From: Lentzea flava
GTDB lineage: Bacteria; Actinomycetota; Actinomycetes; Mycobacteriales; Pseudonocardiaceae
NCBI RefSeq assembly: GCF_014648475.1
Contig: NZ_BMRE01000050.1
Coordinates: forward strand, 1 to 63,397
DNA length: 63,397 bases
Reading direction: 5' to 3'
Below are positions 42,916-52,434 of the stretch, one piece after another. The translations under genes were made by a program, and so were the position numbers. A model generated the notes under the pieces. That model was given only the letters and a program-made list of their open reading frames with translations, made no database searches and was not told the DNA's origin. The stretch's first letter is position 1, and each line of letters begins with the position of its first letter.

Positions 42916-43341
42916 GTGGCTGGAGTCAGCGTGCAGGTGCACGTCGAGGTACTGAACTTCTACGCGCGCCAGATGCGGCTGCTGGACGCGCTGGACGTCG
43001 AGGGGTACGCGGGGACGTTCACCGAGGACGGCGTGACCGATCACGCCCACCGCGGTGAGCGGGTCGAGGGCAGGGCCGCGCTGATCGCGGGCGCCAAGCT
43101 CGCGCTGCCGAGGTACGCGGGTGCCGCCGTGCGGCACTGGAACGACCACTACCTGATCGAAGAGGTGGACGAGAACACCCTCGCGGTGTCGTACTGCTCG
43201 CTCGTCACGCGAACCGACGCCGACGGCAACGTGACGTTCGAGCCGACGTTCGCGATCGAGGACGTGCTGGTGCGCCTCGACGGTGAGCTCTACACCAGGT
43301 CCCGCACGATCCACCGGGACCGGCCGGCCGCGGCCGCGTGA
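42916..43341 (+). CDS. SnoaL-like (NTF2-fold) protein
   Basis: The 141-residue protein has the SnoaL_4 pattern: FYARQMRLLDALDVEGYAGTF, DGVTDHAH, RHWNDHYLIEEVD and a C-terminal YTRSRTIHRD. NTF2-fold proteins of this group act as cyclases, hydratases or hydroxylase partners in aromatic polyketide pathways. GGGAGGAG is 5 nt before the GTG start. An upstream in-frame ATG would add 24 residues without a ribosome site. Its activity cannot be told from sequence. Confidence 0.8.
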   Translation: MAGVSVQVHVEVLNFYARQMRLLDALDVEGYAGTFTEDGVTDHAHRGERVEGRAALIAGAKLALPRYAGAAVRHWNDHYLIEEVDENTLAVSYCSLVTRTDADGNVTFEPTFAIEDVLVRLDGELYTRSRTIHRDRPAAAA

Positions 43342-43348
43342 CGGCACA

Positions 43349-43389
43349 CGGGAAGAGGGCGTGACCACCGCGGTCACGCCCTCTTCCCG
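43349..43389. terminator. Bidirectional terminator between SnoaL-like gene and rmlB
   Basis: A perfect 18-bp stem CGGGAAGAGGGCGTGACC with loop ACCGC lies between the convergent stops. Confidence 0.9.
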
Positions 43390-43397
43390 TTGCGCGT

Positions 43398-44372
43398 TCA
43401 GCGCTGGCGTTCCTTCACCGGCTTCCACCACGCCGGGTTGTCGACGTACCAGCGGACCGTCTCGGCCAGGCCCTGCTCGAACGACACCAGCGGCTCGTAC
43501 CCCAGCTCGGTGCGGATCTTCGTCTCGTCCAGGGCGTAGCGCAGATCGTGCGCCTTGCGGTCGGGCACCCGCCGCACCAGGCTCTCGTCCGCGCCGCACA
43601 GTTCCAGCAACAGCTCGGTGATCTGCTTGTTGGTGCGGGCGTTGCCGCCGCCGACGTTGTACACCTCGCCCGCGCGGCCCCGCTCCAGCACCAGCTGGAT
43701 CGCCCGGCAGTGGTCGGAGACGTGCAGCCACTCGCGGATGTTCGCGCCGTCGCCGTACAGGGGCACCGGCACGCCCGTGAGGAGGTTCGTGGTGAACAGC
43801 GGGATGAGCTTCTCGACGTGCTGGTACGCGCCGTAGTTGTTGGAGCACCGGGTGATCGAGAGGTCGAGGCCGTGGGTGCGCCAGTACGCCCGCGCGATCA
43901 GGTCGCTGCACGCCTTCGACGCCGCGTACGGCGAGTTCGGCAGCAGCGGCGACTCCTCGGTCCACTCGCCGGAGTCGATCGACCCGTACACCTCGTCCGT
44001 CGACACGTGCACGATCCGCCGCACCCCGGCCGCGACGCACGCGTCCAGCAGCGACTGGGTTCCCGCGACGTTGGCCTGGATGAACGCCGACGCGTCCGTC
44101 AGCGACCTGTCCACATGCGACTCGGCGGCGAAGTGCACCACGTAGTCGTGGCCCGGCAACAGCTCCAGCAACGCGGGCAGGTCGCACACGTCGCCGTGCA
44201 CGAACGTCAGCCTCGGGTGCTGTGCGGGCAGGTTCTCCCGGTTGCCCGCGTAGGTGAGCTTGTCCAGGACGGTGACCTCGGCGTTCTCGAACCCCGGATA
44301 GCCGCCGTCGAGCAGCGTCCGCACGTAGTGCGAACCGATGAAGCCGGCGCCACCGGTGACGAAGACCTTCAC
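43398..44372 (-). CDS. rmlB: dTDP-glucose 4,6-dehydratase
   Basis: RmlB turns dTDP-glucose into dTDP-4-keto-6-deoxyglucose, the branch point to all 6-deoxysugars. The 324-residue protein shows GGAGFIGS at 7-14, the catalytic Thr125-Asp126-Glu127 in STDEVYG and Tyr149-Lys153 in YAASK. The start is GTG, overlapping the rmlA stop as GTGA. No rmlC or rmlD is nearby, so this pair serves the cluster's sugar rather than rhamnose. Confidence 0.96.
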   Translation of the reverse strand: MKVFVTGGAGFIGSHYVRTLLDGGYPGFENAEVTVLDKLTYAGNRENLPAQHPRLTFVHGDVCDLPALLELLPGHDYVVHFAAESHVDRSLTDASAFIQANVAGTQSLLDACVAAGVRRIVHVSTDEVYGSIDSGEWTEESPLLPNSPYAASKACSDLIARAYWRTHGLDLSITRCSNNYGAYQHVEKLIPLFTTNLLTGVPVPLYGDGANIREWLHVSDHCRAIQLVLERGRAGEVYNVGGGNARTNKQITELLLELCGADESLVRRVPDRKAHDLRYALDETKIRTELGYEPLVSFEQGLAETVRWYVDNPAWWKPVKERQR

Positions 44373-45424
44373 GCGGGCACCTCGATGCTGGAGTGGTCGC
44401 CGACGACCAGCCGGTTGCGCTCGGCGGACGCCACGCTGGCCTCCCGGCCGATGACCGAGCCGTGCACGCCCCGCACGTTGTCGACCGACGCGCCGTCGAG
44501 CAGGATCGAGTAGCCGATGCCGGCGCCGCGCAGCAGGCAGTCCTCGCCGATCGTGGTGTGCGGGCCGACCGTGCTGTCCTCGACGAGCGACCCCGCACCG
44601 ATGATCGCCGGTCCGACGATGCGCGAGCGCAGCACCCGTGCGCCCTCCTCGACCACGACGGCGCCGACCATCTGGCTCTGCTCGTCGACCTCGCCGCGCA
44701 CCGTCGCGGTGAGCCGGTCGAGCAACTCCCGGTTGCAGTCCAGGACCTCCTCGACGCGCCCGGTGTCCTTCCAGAAGCCGGAGTAGATGCGAGCGCGGAC
44801 GTCCATGCCCTCGGCCACCAGCCACTGGATCGCGTCGGTGATCTCCAGCTCACCGCGGGCGCTCGGCGTGATCCGCTCGACGGCGGTGTGCACGGCGGGG
44901 GTGAAGAAGTAGACGCCGATGACGGCGAGGTCGCTGCGCGGCTCGCTCGGCTTCTCCACGAGCTGCCTCACGCGGCCGTTCTCGTCGACCTCGGCGACGC
45001 CGAACGCGCGCGGGTCGGCGACCTTGTGCACGACGACCTGCGCGGTCGGCCGCGTGGTGCGGAACTCGTCGGCGATCTCCTCGATGCCGTCGATGAGCAT
45101 GTTGTCGCCCAGGTACATCACGAAGTCGTCGTCGGCGAGGAAGTCACGCGCGATCAGCACGCAGTGCGCCAGCCCGAGCGGCTCGTCCTGCTGGATGTAG
45201 GTGATGTCCACGCCCAGCGCCGATCCGTCGCCGAGCTTCGACTCGAGCTCTTCCCGCCGGTTGCCGACGATCATCCCGACCTCGCGGACGCCGATCGCGC
45301 GCAGGTTGTCCATCACGTGCTCGATGACCGGCTTGTTGGCGATCGGGATGAGCTGTTTCGGCATGGTGTGGCTGAACGGACGTAGCCGGCTGCCCAGGCC
45401 TCCGGCCAACACGAGTGCTTTCAT
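44369..45424 (-). CDS. rmlA: Glucose-1-phosphate thymidylyltransferase, long form
   Basis: The 351-residue enzyme activates glucose-1-phosphate with dTTP. The signature LAGGLGSRLRPFS and Lys23 in MPKQL are intact, as is YLGDN. The C-terminal left-handed beta-helix makes it the StrD/long type common in antibiotic clusters. GAGGAG precedes the ATG. It forms an operon with rmlB. A diverged paralogue without these residues lies at 7940. Confidence 0.95.
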   Translation of the reverse strand: MKALVLAGGLGSRLRPFSHTMPKQLIPIANKPVIEHVMDNLRAIGVREVGMIVGNRREELESKLGDGSALGVDITYIQQDEPLGLAHCVLIARDFLADDDFVMYLGDNMLIDGIEEIADEFRTTRPTAQVVVHKVADPRAFGVAEVDENGRVRQLVEKPSEPRSDLAVIGVYFFTPAVHTAVERITPSARGELEITDAIQWLVAEGMDVRARIYSGFWKDTGRVEEVLDCNRELLDRLTATVRGEVDEQSQMVGAVVVEEGARVLRSRIVGPAIIGAGSLVEDSTVGPHTTIGEDCLLRGAGIGYSILLDGASVDNVRGVHGSVIGREASVASAERNRLVVGDHSSIEVPA

Positions 45425-45561
45425 GTGCTTTCTCCTCAGCAGCTTTGCTCGTGGGGCCAGCATGTTGTCGAGGGGTTGGGCAGCACTGGAGACTGACTGG
45501 TCGGGTTGGCCCAGCGGCGGATTCGAGCGGATGTCGAGCGGCCGCTGGAAGGTTTCCCCGC

Positions 45562-46293
45562 ATGGAGACCGTCGTCGTGACCGGCGCGGGCACCGGGATC
45601 GGGCGCGCCACAGCGCTCGCGTTCGCCGGGCTCGGCGCCGCCAACGTGATCATCACCGGCCGTCGCAAGGAACGACTCGAAGAAGTCGCCGCCCTGCACC
45701 CCGCGATCGTGCCCGTCGCCGCCGACGTCACCACGGCGGCCGGAGCGGACGCCGTCGCCGAGGCCGTGCGCGGCCAGGTGGACGTGCTGGTGCACAACGC
45801 GGGGATCTTCCGCTTCACCCCGCTCGCCGCACTGGACCTCGCGACCGCGCGGGACGTCCTGGAGACCAACGTGCTCGGGCCGGTGCTGCTGACCTCCCGG
45901 CTGCTGCCGCAGCTGCGCTCACCCGGCGGTGCGATCGTGCTGGTGTCGAGCCGCGGCGGCCACAACCCCGGTCCGTCGAGCTCGCTGTACTCGGCGAGCA
46001 AGGCCGCGGTGCACAGCTTCACCCGCAGCTGGGCGGCCGAACTCGCGCCGCTCGGCATCCGGGTCAACGCCGTCGCGCCCGGCTTCGTCCGCACGGAGGC
46101 CTATGCCGCCAACGGGTTGAGCCCCGAGCAGGTGGAGGGCCTCTTCGCCGGCGTCGCGCACAAGATCCCGCTCGGCCGGGTGGCCGAGCCGGAGGACATC
46201 ACGCCGTGGATCACCCAGCTGGCCGCCAGCCCGCTGGTGACCGGCCAGGTCGTCACCGTCGACGGTGGACTCGACATCGGAGGTGAGTCATGA
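45562..46293 (+). CDS. Short-chain dehydrogenase/reductase (FabG-like)
   Basis: The 243-residue SDR is complete: TGAGTGIG at 7-14, HNAG at 78-81, Ser129-130, Tyr143 and Lys147 in YSASK, and a VDGG end. GGAAGG is 9 nt before the ATG. It overlaps the epoxide hydrolase gene by ATGA, so the two probably act on the same intermediate. Whether it reduces a polyketide ketone or a sugar is open; the coupling to the hydrolase favours a tailoring step. Confidence 0.87.
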   Translation: METVVVTGAGTGIGRATALAFAGLGAANVIITGRRKERLEEVAALHPAIVPVAADVTTAAGADAVAEAVRGQVDVLVHNAGIFRFTPLAALDLATARDVLETNVLGPVLLTSRLLPQLRSPGGAIVLVSSRGGHNPGPSSSLYSASKAAVHSFTRSWAAELAPLGIRVNAVAPGFVRTEAYAANGLSPEQVEGLFAGVAHKIPLGRVAEPEDITPWITQLAASPLVTGQVVTVDGGLDIGGES

Positions 46294-47399
46294 CGCACGA
46301 ACCGTTCCGCGTCGAGATCCCGGAAGAGTCCGTTGTGGACTTGCACGAACGGCTCGCGCGCACGCGCTGGCCGGAGGCGGAGACCGAGCGCGGCCAGGGC
46401 GTGCCGCTCGCGTACGCCCGGGAGCTGGCCGAGTACTGGCGCACGTCCTACGACTGGCGCAAGACCGAGGCGCGGCTGAACGCCCTGCCCCAGTTCCGCA
46501 CCGAGATCGACGGTCTCGGGATCCACTACCTGCACGTGCGCTCCCCGCACCCGGACGCCACGCCGTTGCTGATCAGCCACGGCTGGCCCGGTTCGGTCGT
46601 CGAGTTCCTCGACGTCATCGGCCCGCTGGTCGACCCGCCGGACCCGGCGGACGCGTTCCACGTCGTGGCGCCCTCGTTGCCCGGCTTCGGGTTCAGCGAC
46701 AAGCCGTCCGGCCCAGGCTGGACCGCGGAACGCATCGCCACCGCGTGGCAGACGTTGATGGCCTCGCTCGGCTACGAGCGGTACGCCGCGCACGGCGTCG
46801 ACTGGGGCTCGTTCATCACGGCGATCATGGGGGAGACCGACACCGGGCAGCTGCTCGGCATCCACCTGACGATGCCGTTCGCGCGGCCGCCGGAGGAGCA
46901 GGTCGAACTGTCGCAAAAGGACTACGCTGGGCTCGCCGCGATGAAGGAGTTCCAGCAGCAGGAGGGCGGGTACTCGGTCATCCAGACCACCCGGCCGCAG
47001 ACCCTCGGCTACGGCCTCACCGACTCGCCGGTCGCGCAGCTGGCGTGGATGGTCGAGAAGTACTGGGCGTGGAGCGACCACGACGGTTCCGTCGAACAGG
47101 TCATCCCGCGCGACCGGCTGCTCGACGCCGTGAGCGTCGGCTGGTTCGCCGCGACCGGTGCGTCGTCGGCGCGGATCTACTGGGAGAGCCAGAACAAGCT
47201 CGCGCTCGGCCCGGTCGCCGTGCCTGCCGCGGTGTCCAACTTCCCCAAGGACGGGCGCATGCCTCAGCCGTGGATCGCCGGACGGTTCACCGACCTGCGC
47301 CGGTTCGTCGACCACGAGCGCGGCGGGCACTTCCCCGCACTGGAACAGCCGGACGTGCTGGTGGGCGAGCTGCGGTCGTTCTTCTCGAGCCTGGCTTGA
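46290..47399 (+). CDS. Epoxide hydrolase with EHN domain
   Basis: The 369-residue protein has the EHN N-terminal domain (FRVEIPEESVVDLHERLART) and an alpha/beta-hydrolase with HGWPGS oxyanion loop, nucleophile Asp171 in HGVDWGS and His347 in GGHFPALEQ. These microsomal-type enzymes open epoxides to diols; in enediyne and other clusters they shape the aglycone. Here it could act in biosynthesis or detoxify a reactive epoxide product. Confidence 0.9.
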   Translation: MTHEPFRVEIPEESVVDLHERLARTRWPEAETERGQGVPLAYARELAEYWRTSYDWRKTEARLNALPQFRTEIDGLGIHYLHVRSPHPDATPLLISHGWPGSVVEFLDVIGPLVDPPDPADAFHVVAPSLPGFGFSDKPSGPGWTAERIATAWQTLMASLGYERYAAHGVDWGSFITAIMGETDTGQLLGIHLTMPFARPPEEQVELSQKDYAGLAAMKEFQQQEGGYSVIQTTRPQTLGYGLTDSPVAQLAWMVEKYWAWSDHDGSVEQVIPRDRLLDAVSVGWFAATGASSARIYWESQNKLALGPVAVPAAVSNFPKDGRMPQPWIAGRFTDLRRFVDHERGGHFPALEQPDVLVGELRSFFSSLA

Positions 47400-47422
47400 G
47401 CGCGTGCCCCTAGCGTGCCCGC

Positions 47423-49675
47423 ATGGACATCCGCATCCTCGGCGCGCGTGAGCACAACCTCAAGGACGTCTCGCTGACCATCCCCCAGGGCAAGATCACG
47501 GTCTTCACCGGCGTGTCGGGCTCCGGCAAGTCCTCGATCGTGTTCGACACGATCGCGATCGAGGCACAGCGCCAGCTCAACAGCACGTTCACCTGGTTCA
47601 TCCGCAACCAGCTGCCGCGCTACGAGCGCCCGCACGTCGACGAGATCGAAGGCCTGACGACGGCGGTCATCGTGGACCAGAACCCCGTCGGCGGCAACGC
47701 CCGCTCGACGGTCGGCACGATGACCGACATCTACGCCATGATCCGCGTGCTGTTCGCGCGTTGTGCCGAGCCGTCCGACGGTCTCGTGTCGTCGTTCTCG
47801 TTCAACGACCCGCGCGGCATGTGCCCCGAGTGCGACGGCCTCGGCGTGACGACGCAGCTCGCCGCGGACCGGATCCTCGACCTGTCCAAGTCGCTGAACG
47901 AGGGCGCGATCCTGCTGCCGGCCCACGGTGTCGGCAGCATCGAGTGGCAGCGGTGGGCCAACTCCGGGAAGTTCGACCCGGACAAGCGGTTGCGCGACTA
48001 CACGAAGCAGGAGATGCGCACCCTGCTGCACGGCACCGGCGGCACGGTCCGCATCAAGACCACCAAGGGATCGCAGGAGGTGGCCTACGAGGGTGTCGCC
48101 GACCGGTTCGCCCGCTTCAACCTGAAGCGCGACCTGAGCAAGGTGAGCGAGCGGACGCGGGAGTCGGTGCTGCCGTTCATCACCGAGGGCACCTGTCCGG
48201 AGTGCGAGGGCGCGAGGCTCAACGCCGCCGCGCTCGCCGCCAGGATCGACGGCCGCAACATCGCCGAGTGGTCGCGCATGGAGATCAGCGAACTGATCAA
48301 GGCCGTGTCCGCCATCACCGACCCGGCGGTGCGTTCTCTCGTCGACACCGTTCGCGCCGCGCTGGAACGGATCGAGGAGATCGGGCTCGGTTACCTGAGC
48401 CTCGACCGGTCCACCGGCACGCTGTCCGGCGGTGAGGGGCAGCGGCTGAAGATGGTGCGGCACCTCGGCAGCAGCCTCACCGGTCTCACCTACATCTTCG
48501 ACGAGCCCAGCACCGGGCTGCACCCCCGTGACGTCGGCATGCTGAACGACCTGCTGCGCGCGTTGCGGGACAAGGGGAACACGGTGCTGGTGGTCGAGCA
48601 CGACCCGGACGTCATCGAGATCGCCGACCACGTCGTCGACGTCGGTCCCGGCGCGGGCGTGCACGGCGGCCAGATCGTCTTCGAGGGCACGTTCGCGGGG
48701 CTGCGCAAGGCGAAGACGCCCACCGGGGAAGGGCTGCGCAGGTCCACCGCGATCAAGTCGTCGTTCCGCCAGCCCACCGGCGAGCTGCCTGTGGTGGGAG
48801 CGAACCTGCACAACCTGAAGAACGTCTCGGTCAGCATTCCGACCGGTGTGCTGACGGTGGTGACCGGTGTCGCGGGGTCCGGCAAGAGCACGCTCATCGG
48901 TGACGTGTTCATGAACACCTACCCCGACGCGATCTTCGTGGACCAGTCCGCCATCACGGCGTCCTCGCGGTCCACGCCCACGACGTACCTCGGGATGATG
49001 GACTCGATCCGCAAGCTGTTCGCCAAGGCGAGTGGCGCACCGGCCTCGTTGTTCAGCTTCAACTCCGAGGGCGCCTGCCCGGACTGCAAGGGCCGGGGCG
49101 TGATCATCACCGAGCTCGCCTACATGGACCCGGTGACCACCCACTGCGCGACCTGTGACGGCCGGCGGTTCAAGGAGGAGGTGTTGGCGCACCGGTTGCG
49201 CGGGCTGTCGATCGCGGACGTGCTGGAGCTGCCCGCCGAGGAGGCGCTGGAGTTCTTCCCGGAACGGGATCTCGCCGCGAAGCTGCGGTCGCTCGTCTCC
49301 GTCGGCCTGCCCTACCTCACGCTCGGCCAGCCGCTCAGCACGCTGTCCGGCGGTGAGCGCCAGCGCATCAAGCTCGCCATCCAGCTCAACCGGACGGCGG
49401 GAATCTACGTGCTGGACGAGCCGACCACCGGCCTGCACATGTCCGATGTGGACACTCTGCTCGGTCTGTTGAACGGGCTGGTGGACAAGGGCAACACGGT
49501 GATCGTGATCGAGCACAACCTGGACGTCGTGCAGCAGGCCGACTGGGTCGTCGACCTCGGTCCCGGCGGTGGTCGTGACGGTGGTGAGGTCGTGTTCACG
49601 GGCACGCCCGCCCAGCTGCTCAAGTCGCGCACCTCGTTGACCGGCAAGCACCTCAAGCGCTACCGCCAGGCCTGA
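47423..49675 (+). CDS. UvrA paralogue, DrrC-type drug resistance protein
   Basis: The 750-residue protein has two ABC modules with Walker A GVSGSGKS (30-37) and GVAGSGKS, signatures LSGGEGQRLKM and LSGGERQRIKL, and zinc-finger pairs CPECDG, CPECEG, CPDCKG and CATCDG. It is about 200 residues shorter than housekeeping UvrA, like DrrC of the daunorubicin producer and other UvrA-like self-resistance proteins. It would recognise DNA carrying the bound drug. It follows the epoxide hydrolase by 23 bp and ends at a terminator. Confidence 0.88.
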   Translation: MDIRILGAREHNLKDVSLTIPQGKITVFTGVSGSGKSSIVFDTIAIEAQRQLNSTFTWFIRNQLPRYERPHVDEIEGLTTAVIVDQNPVGGNARSTVGTMTDIYAMIRVLFARCAEPSDGLVSSFSFNDPRGMCPECDGLGVTTQLAADRILDLSKSLNEGAILLPAHGVGSIEWQRWANSGKFDPDKRLRDYTKQEMRTLLHGTGGTVRIKTTKGSQEVAYEGVADRFARFNLKRDLSKVSERTRESVLPFITEGTCPECEGARLNAAALAARIDGRNIAEWSRMEISELIKAVSAITDPAVRSLVDTVRAALERIEEIGLGYLSLDRSTGTLSGGEGQRLKMVRHLGSSLTGLTYIFDEPSTGLHPRDVGMLNDLLRALRDKGNTVLVVEHDPDVIEIADHVVDVGPGAGVHGGQIVFEGTFAGLRKAKTPTGEGLRRSTAIKSSFRQPTGELPVVGANLHNLKNVSVSIPTGVLTVVTGVAGSGKSTLIGDVFMNTYPDAIFVDQSAITASSRSTPTTYLGMMDSIRKLFAKASGAPASLFSFNSEGACPDCKGRGVIITELAYMDPVTTHCATCDGRRFKEEVLAHRLRGLSIADVLELPAEEALEFFPERDLAAKLRSLVSVGLPYLTLGQPLSTLSGGERQRIKLAIQLNRTAGIYVLDEPTTGLHMSDVDTLLGLLNGLVDKGNTVIVIEHNLDVVQQADWVVDLGPGGGRDGGEVVFTGTPAQLLKSRTSLTGKHLKRYRQA

Positions 49676-49681
49676 AAAGAT

Positions 49682-49716
49682 GCCGGGCGCCGCCTGAGGG
49701 GTAGGCGGCGCCCGGC
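49682..49716. terminator. Terminator after the UvrA paralogue
   Basis: A 14-bp stem GCCGGGCGCCGCCT with a 7-nt loop lies between the convergent uvrA-like and hydrolase-like genes. Confidence 0.85.
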
Positions 49717-49728
49717 GGGGGAGGGGGT

Positions 49729-51105
49729 TCAGGCGTCGGCGGGGACGTCCGGCCGGGGCGTTGTGCCGGGCACGACCGTGCGCGGCGCCGGCAGCTCACC
49801 GTCGACCAGGTAGCGGTTCACCAGCGTGTCCACGTGAGGGTTGGCGCACAACGCGTAGACCTCGTGGTCGCCGGAGTCCTCGACGGTGATCAGGTGGCTG
49901 CCGAGGCGTTCCGCCATGGCGACGCCGCCCTCGTAGTGGTCCATCGCGTCGCCGTCGGCCTGGACGACCAGGCCGACCGGGTAGCCGTCGCGGGTGATCT
50001 CGGCGGGGTCTTCCCGCAGCTCGAACGTGCGGAAGGCCCCGACCCACGGTTGTGCGCGCAGGACGCCGTAGCCGTAGGGGAAGCGTTTGCGGAAGTCGCG
50101 CATCTGCGCGTAGTAGACCTCGATGTCCGACGGCCACGCGTGTTCCAGCGTGACGGCCTCCAGCACGGCAATGCGCAGCTCGCCCTCCGCGTCGAAGGAG
50201 CGCCAGGTGCCCTGAGCGGCCAGCAGCCGCTGGGCCTGGTCCTCCGTCGCGTTCCGCAGCTCCTTCACCAGGACCGCGAGGTTCTCCCACCTGCTGCGGT
50301 CGCCGGCCTGAACACCGACCGCGCCGTCGAACAGGGTGCGCAGGCGGATGCCGTACGACTCCAGGTTCGTGACGGCTTCCTCGACGCGCGTGAGCACCTG
50401 GGCCGGTGACGTGCCGAGGCCGAAGTGCCGGTGGCGCTGCGAGGTCCAGGCCGCCCACTGGTCCACGTTGCGCTGGATCGCATCGCCCTGCGAGAGGAAC
50501 TGTTCGTGCCACGTCCACTCGGGGTTGACGCACGAGTCCAGCACGCTGCGGTCGAGGCCGGACGGGAACATGCTGCCGTACACGGCGCCGACGTAGGAAC
50601 CGTAGGCGTAGCCGACGAAGGAGATCTTCTCCTCGCCGAGCGCGACGCGGATCGAGCCCATGTCCCGAGCGGTGTTGCGGGTGCTGACGTGCGGCCGCAT
50701 GTCCGCACCGGCCCGCTGGCAGGCGAGCTCGCGCACGCGCATGTCCTCGGCCAGCACGGGGAACGCGCTGTCCGGCGGCCGGGAGTCGAAGGGCGCCTTG
50801 GGGATCACGACGTCGGCGTACAGCCGTGTGGAGGCGCCCGTGCCGCGGGGGTCGAAGCCGATCAGGTCGTAGACCTCGTGCACCGGCGTGCCCTCGAACA
50901 CCGACGGCAGGTCGCGGCCGAGACCGGAGTCGCCGCCGGGACCGCCGTTGACCGACAGCAGGACGCCGCGCCGACGGGCCGGGTCCGCGGCGCGCCGCCG
51001 GGTGAGTGCGAGGGTGATCTGCTCGCCGTGTGGCTCGGCGTAGTCCAGGGGCACCTGGAGCGTCGTGTGCTCGACGCCGTCGATGACCGTCCACAACAGA
51101 CTCAT
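49729..51105 (-). CDS. TAP-like alpha/beta hydrolase homologue with Ser-to-Ala nucleophile
   Basis: The 458-residue protein aligns with the secreted hydrolase at 5277 (GGPGGDSG loop, FDPRGTGAS, STRNTARDMGS, and the C-terminal TAP-like domain). The nucleophile elbow reads GYAYG, so Ser is Ala167 (codon GCC). Asp in QADGDAMD and His in DSGDHEV remain. It also lacks the signal peptide (MSLLWTVIDGVEH), so it is cytoplasmic. It overlaps the aminotransferase gene by ATGA. Loss of only the serine, with the fold and operon kept, suggests a recruited non-hydrolytic role such as a binding or helper protein. Confidence 0.85.
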   Translation of the reverse strand: MSLLWTVIDGVEHTTLQVPLDYAEPHGEQITLALTRRRAADPARRRGVLLSVNGGPGGDSGLGRDLPSVFEGTPVHEVYDLIGFDPRGTGASTRLYADVVIPKAPFDSRPPDSAFPVLAEDMRVRELACQRAGADMRPHVSTRNTARDMGSIRVALGEEKISFVGYAYGSYVGAVYGSMFPSGLDRSVLDSCVNPEWTWHEQFLSQGDAIQRNVDQWAAWTSQRHRHFGLGTSPAQVLTRVEEAVTNLESYGIRLRTLFDGAVGVQAGDRSRWENLAVLVKELRNATEDQAQRLLAAQGTWRSFDAEGELRIAVLEAVTLEHAWPSDIEVYYAQMRDFRKRFPYGYGVLRAQPWVGAFRTFELREDPAEITRDGYPVGLVVQADGDAMDHYEGGVAMAERLGSHLITVEDSGDHEVYALCANPHVDTLVNRYLVDGELPAPRTVVPGTTPRPDVPADA

Positions 51106-52202
51106 GCGAGCACCTTCCGCACCGCGTCGATCACCCTGTCCTGCACGTCGGTCGGCAGCGACGGGTACATGGGCAGGGAGAAGATCTCCCCGGCGAGCTT
51201 CTCGGTCACCGGCAGCGAGCCCTCGGCCCAGCCGAGGTGCGCGAACCCGGTCATCGTGTGCACCGGCCACGGGTAGCTGATGTTGAGCGCGATGTCGTGC
51301 TTCTTCAGCTCCTCGATGATCCGGTCCCGGTCGGGGTGGCGCGCGACGTAGACGTAGTAGACGTGCTCGTTGCCCGGCGTCACCTGCGGCAGCGTGAGGA
51401 CGTCGCCCAACGCCTCGGCGTACCGCTGCGCGATGCGCTGCCTGCCCGCGACGTACTCGTCGAGCCGGACGAGCTTGCGGCGCAGGATCTCCGCCTGCAC
51501 CTCGTCCAGCCTGCTGTTGTGGCCGGGCGTCTGCACGACGTAGTAGACCTTGTCCATGCCGTAGTAGCGCAGCCTGCGCATGTTCGCGTCGACCTGCGCG
51601 TCGTCGGTGATGACGGCACCGCCGTCGCCGTACGCGCCGAGCACCTTGGTGGGGTAGAAGGAGAACGCGGCCGCGTCCCCGATCGTGCCGGCGAGCTCGC
51701 CGTGGTGGCGTGCGCCGTGCGCCTGTGCGCAGTCCTCGAGGATCTTCAGGCCGTGCTTGCTCGCCAGCCGCTGCAACGGCGTCATGTCGACGCACTGGCC
51801 GTACAGATGCACCGGCAGCAACGCCTTGGTGCGCGGCGTGATCGCGGCCGCGACCTGGTCGGTGTCCATCAGGAAGTCCGACTCGCGCACGTCGACGAAC
51901 ACCGGTGTGGCACCGGCGCCGACGATGGCGAGCACGGTCGGCGCCGCCGTGTTGGACACGGTGATCACCTCGTCGCCCGGTCCCACGCCGAGCGCCTCCA
52001 GTGCGAGCTTGAGCGCGTTCGTGCCGTTGTCGACACCGGTGCAGTGCCGCACGCCGTGCCAGGCGGCGTACTCCTCCTCGAAGCCGCGAACGCTGTCACC
52101 GAGCACCAGCTGCCCGGAACCGAAGACCGTCTCGACGGCGTCGAGCAGGTCTTTGCGCTCGCTCTCGTACTCCCGCAGATAGTCCCAGACATACGTGGTC
52201 AT
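51102..52202 (-). CDS. DegT/DnrJ/EryC1 sugar aminotransferase
   Basis: The 366-residue PLP enzyme has Lys186 in SFYPTKVLGAYGDGGA, Asp157 in ILEDCAQAHG, and the TylB/DesV-like N-terminus VWDYLREYESER. It should transaminate an NDP-keto-6-deoxyhexose; the sequence type (TylB, DnrJ, EvaB) favours C-3. The start is the ATG of MTTYVWDY; an ATG 9 bp upstream is possible. It is the first gene of a leftward two-gene unit and is divergent from the C-methyltransferase. Confidence 0.9.
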   Translation of the reverse strand: MTTYVWDYLREYESERKDLLDAVETVFGSGQLVLGDSVRGFEEEYAAWHGVRHCTGVDNGTNALKLALEALGVGPGDEVITVSNTAAPTVLAIVGAGATPVFVDVRESDFLMDTDQVAAAITPRTKALLPVHLYGQCVDMTPLQRLASKHGLKILEDCAQAHGARHHGELAGTIGDAAAFSFYPTKVLGAYGDGGAVITDDAQVDANMRRLRYYGMDKVYYVVQTPGHNSRLDEVQAEILRRKLVRLDEYVAGRQRIAQRYAEALGDVLTLPQVTPGNEHVYYVYVARHPDRDRIIEELKKHDIALNISYPWPVHTMTGFAHLGWAEGSLPVTEKLAGEIFSLPMYPSLPTDVQDRVIDAVRKVLA

Positions 52203-52289
52203 GGACCTCATGCTGTCGGGCCGCGATCGCGACTCGCTCAAACCTCGCTGCACCGGTCTCCAGCGCGGGTGTCGTGGCGCACGAGCACC

Positions 52290-52340
52290 CGATGAACGGC
52301 GCATTCGTCCACCTGAGGTGAACAAATGCGCCGTTCATCG
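52290..52340. repeat. Dispersed palindromic repeat (copy 2) in a divergent promoter region
   Basis: Arms of 25 nt starting CGATGAACGGCGCATT match their complement at 23 positions around a single central G. It resembles copy 1 (42259), with base changes that are compensated on the other arm. No gene ends here: it lies between the divergent aminotransferase and methyltransferase genes. Confidence 0.75.
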
Positions 52341-52434
52341 CGAGCGCCGGCGGTCGCGGCACGAGCCTGGTTCAAGCGCACGGTGACACGGTGCCACCTG
52401 CGAAGTTGTCAGGGGAATGCGAAGGAGCACGACG

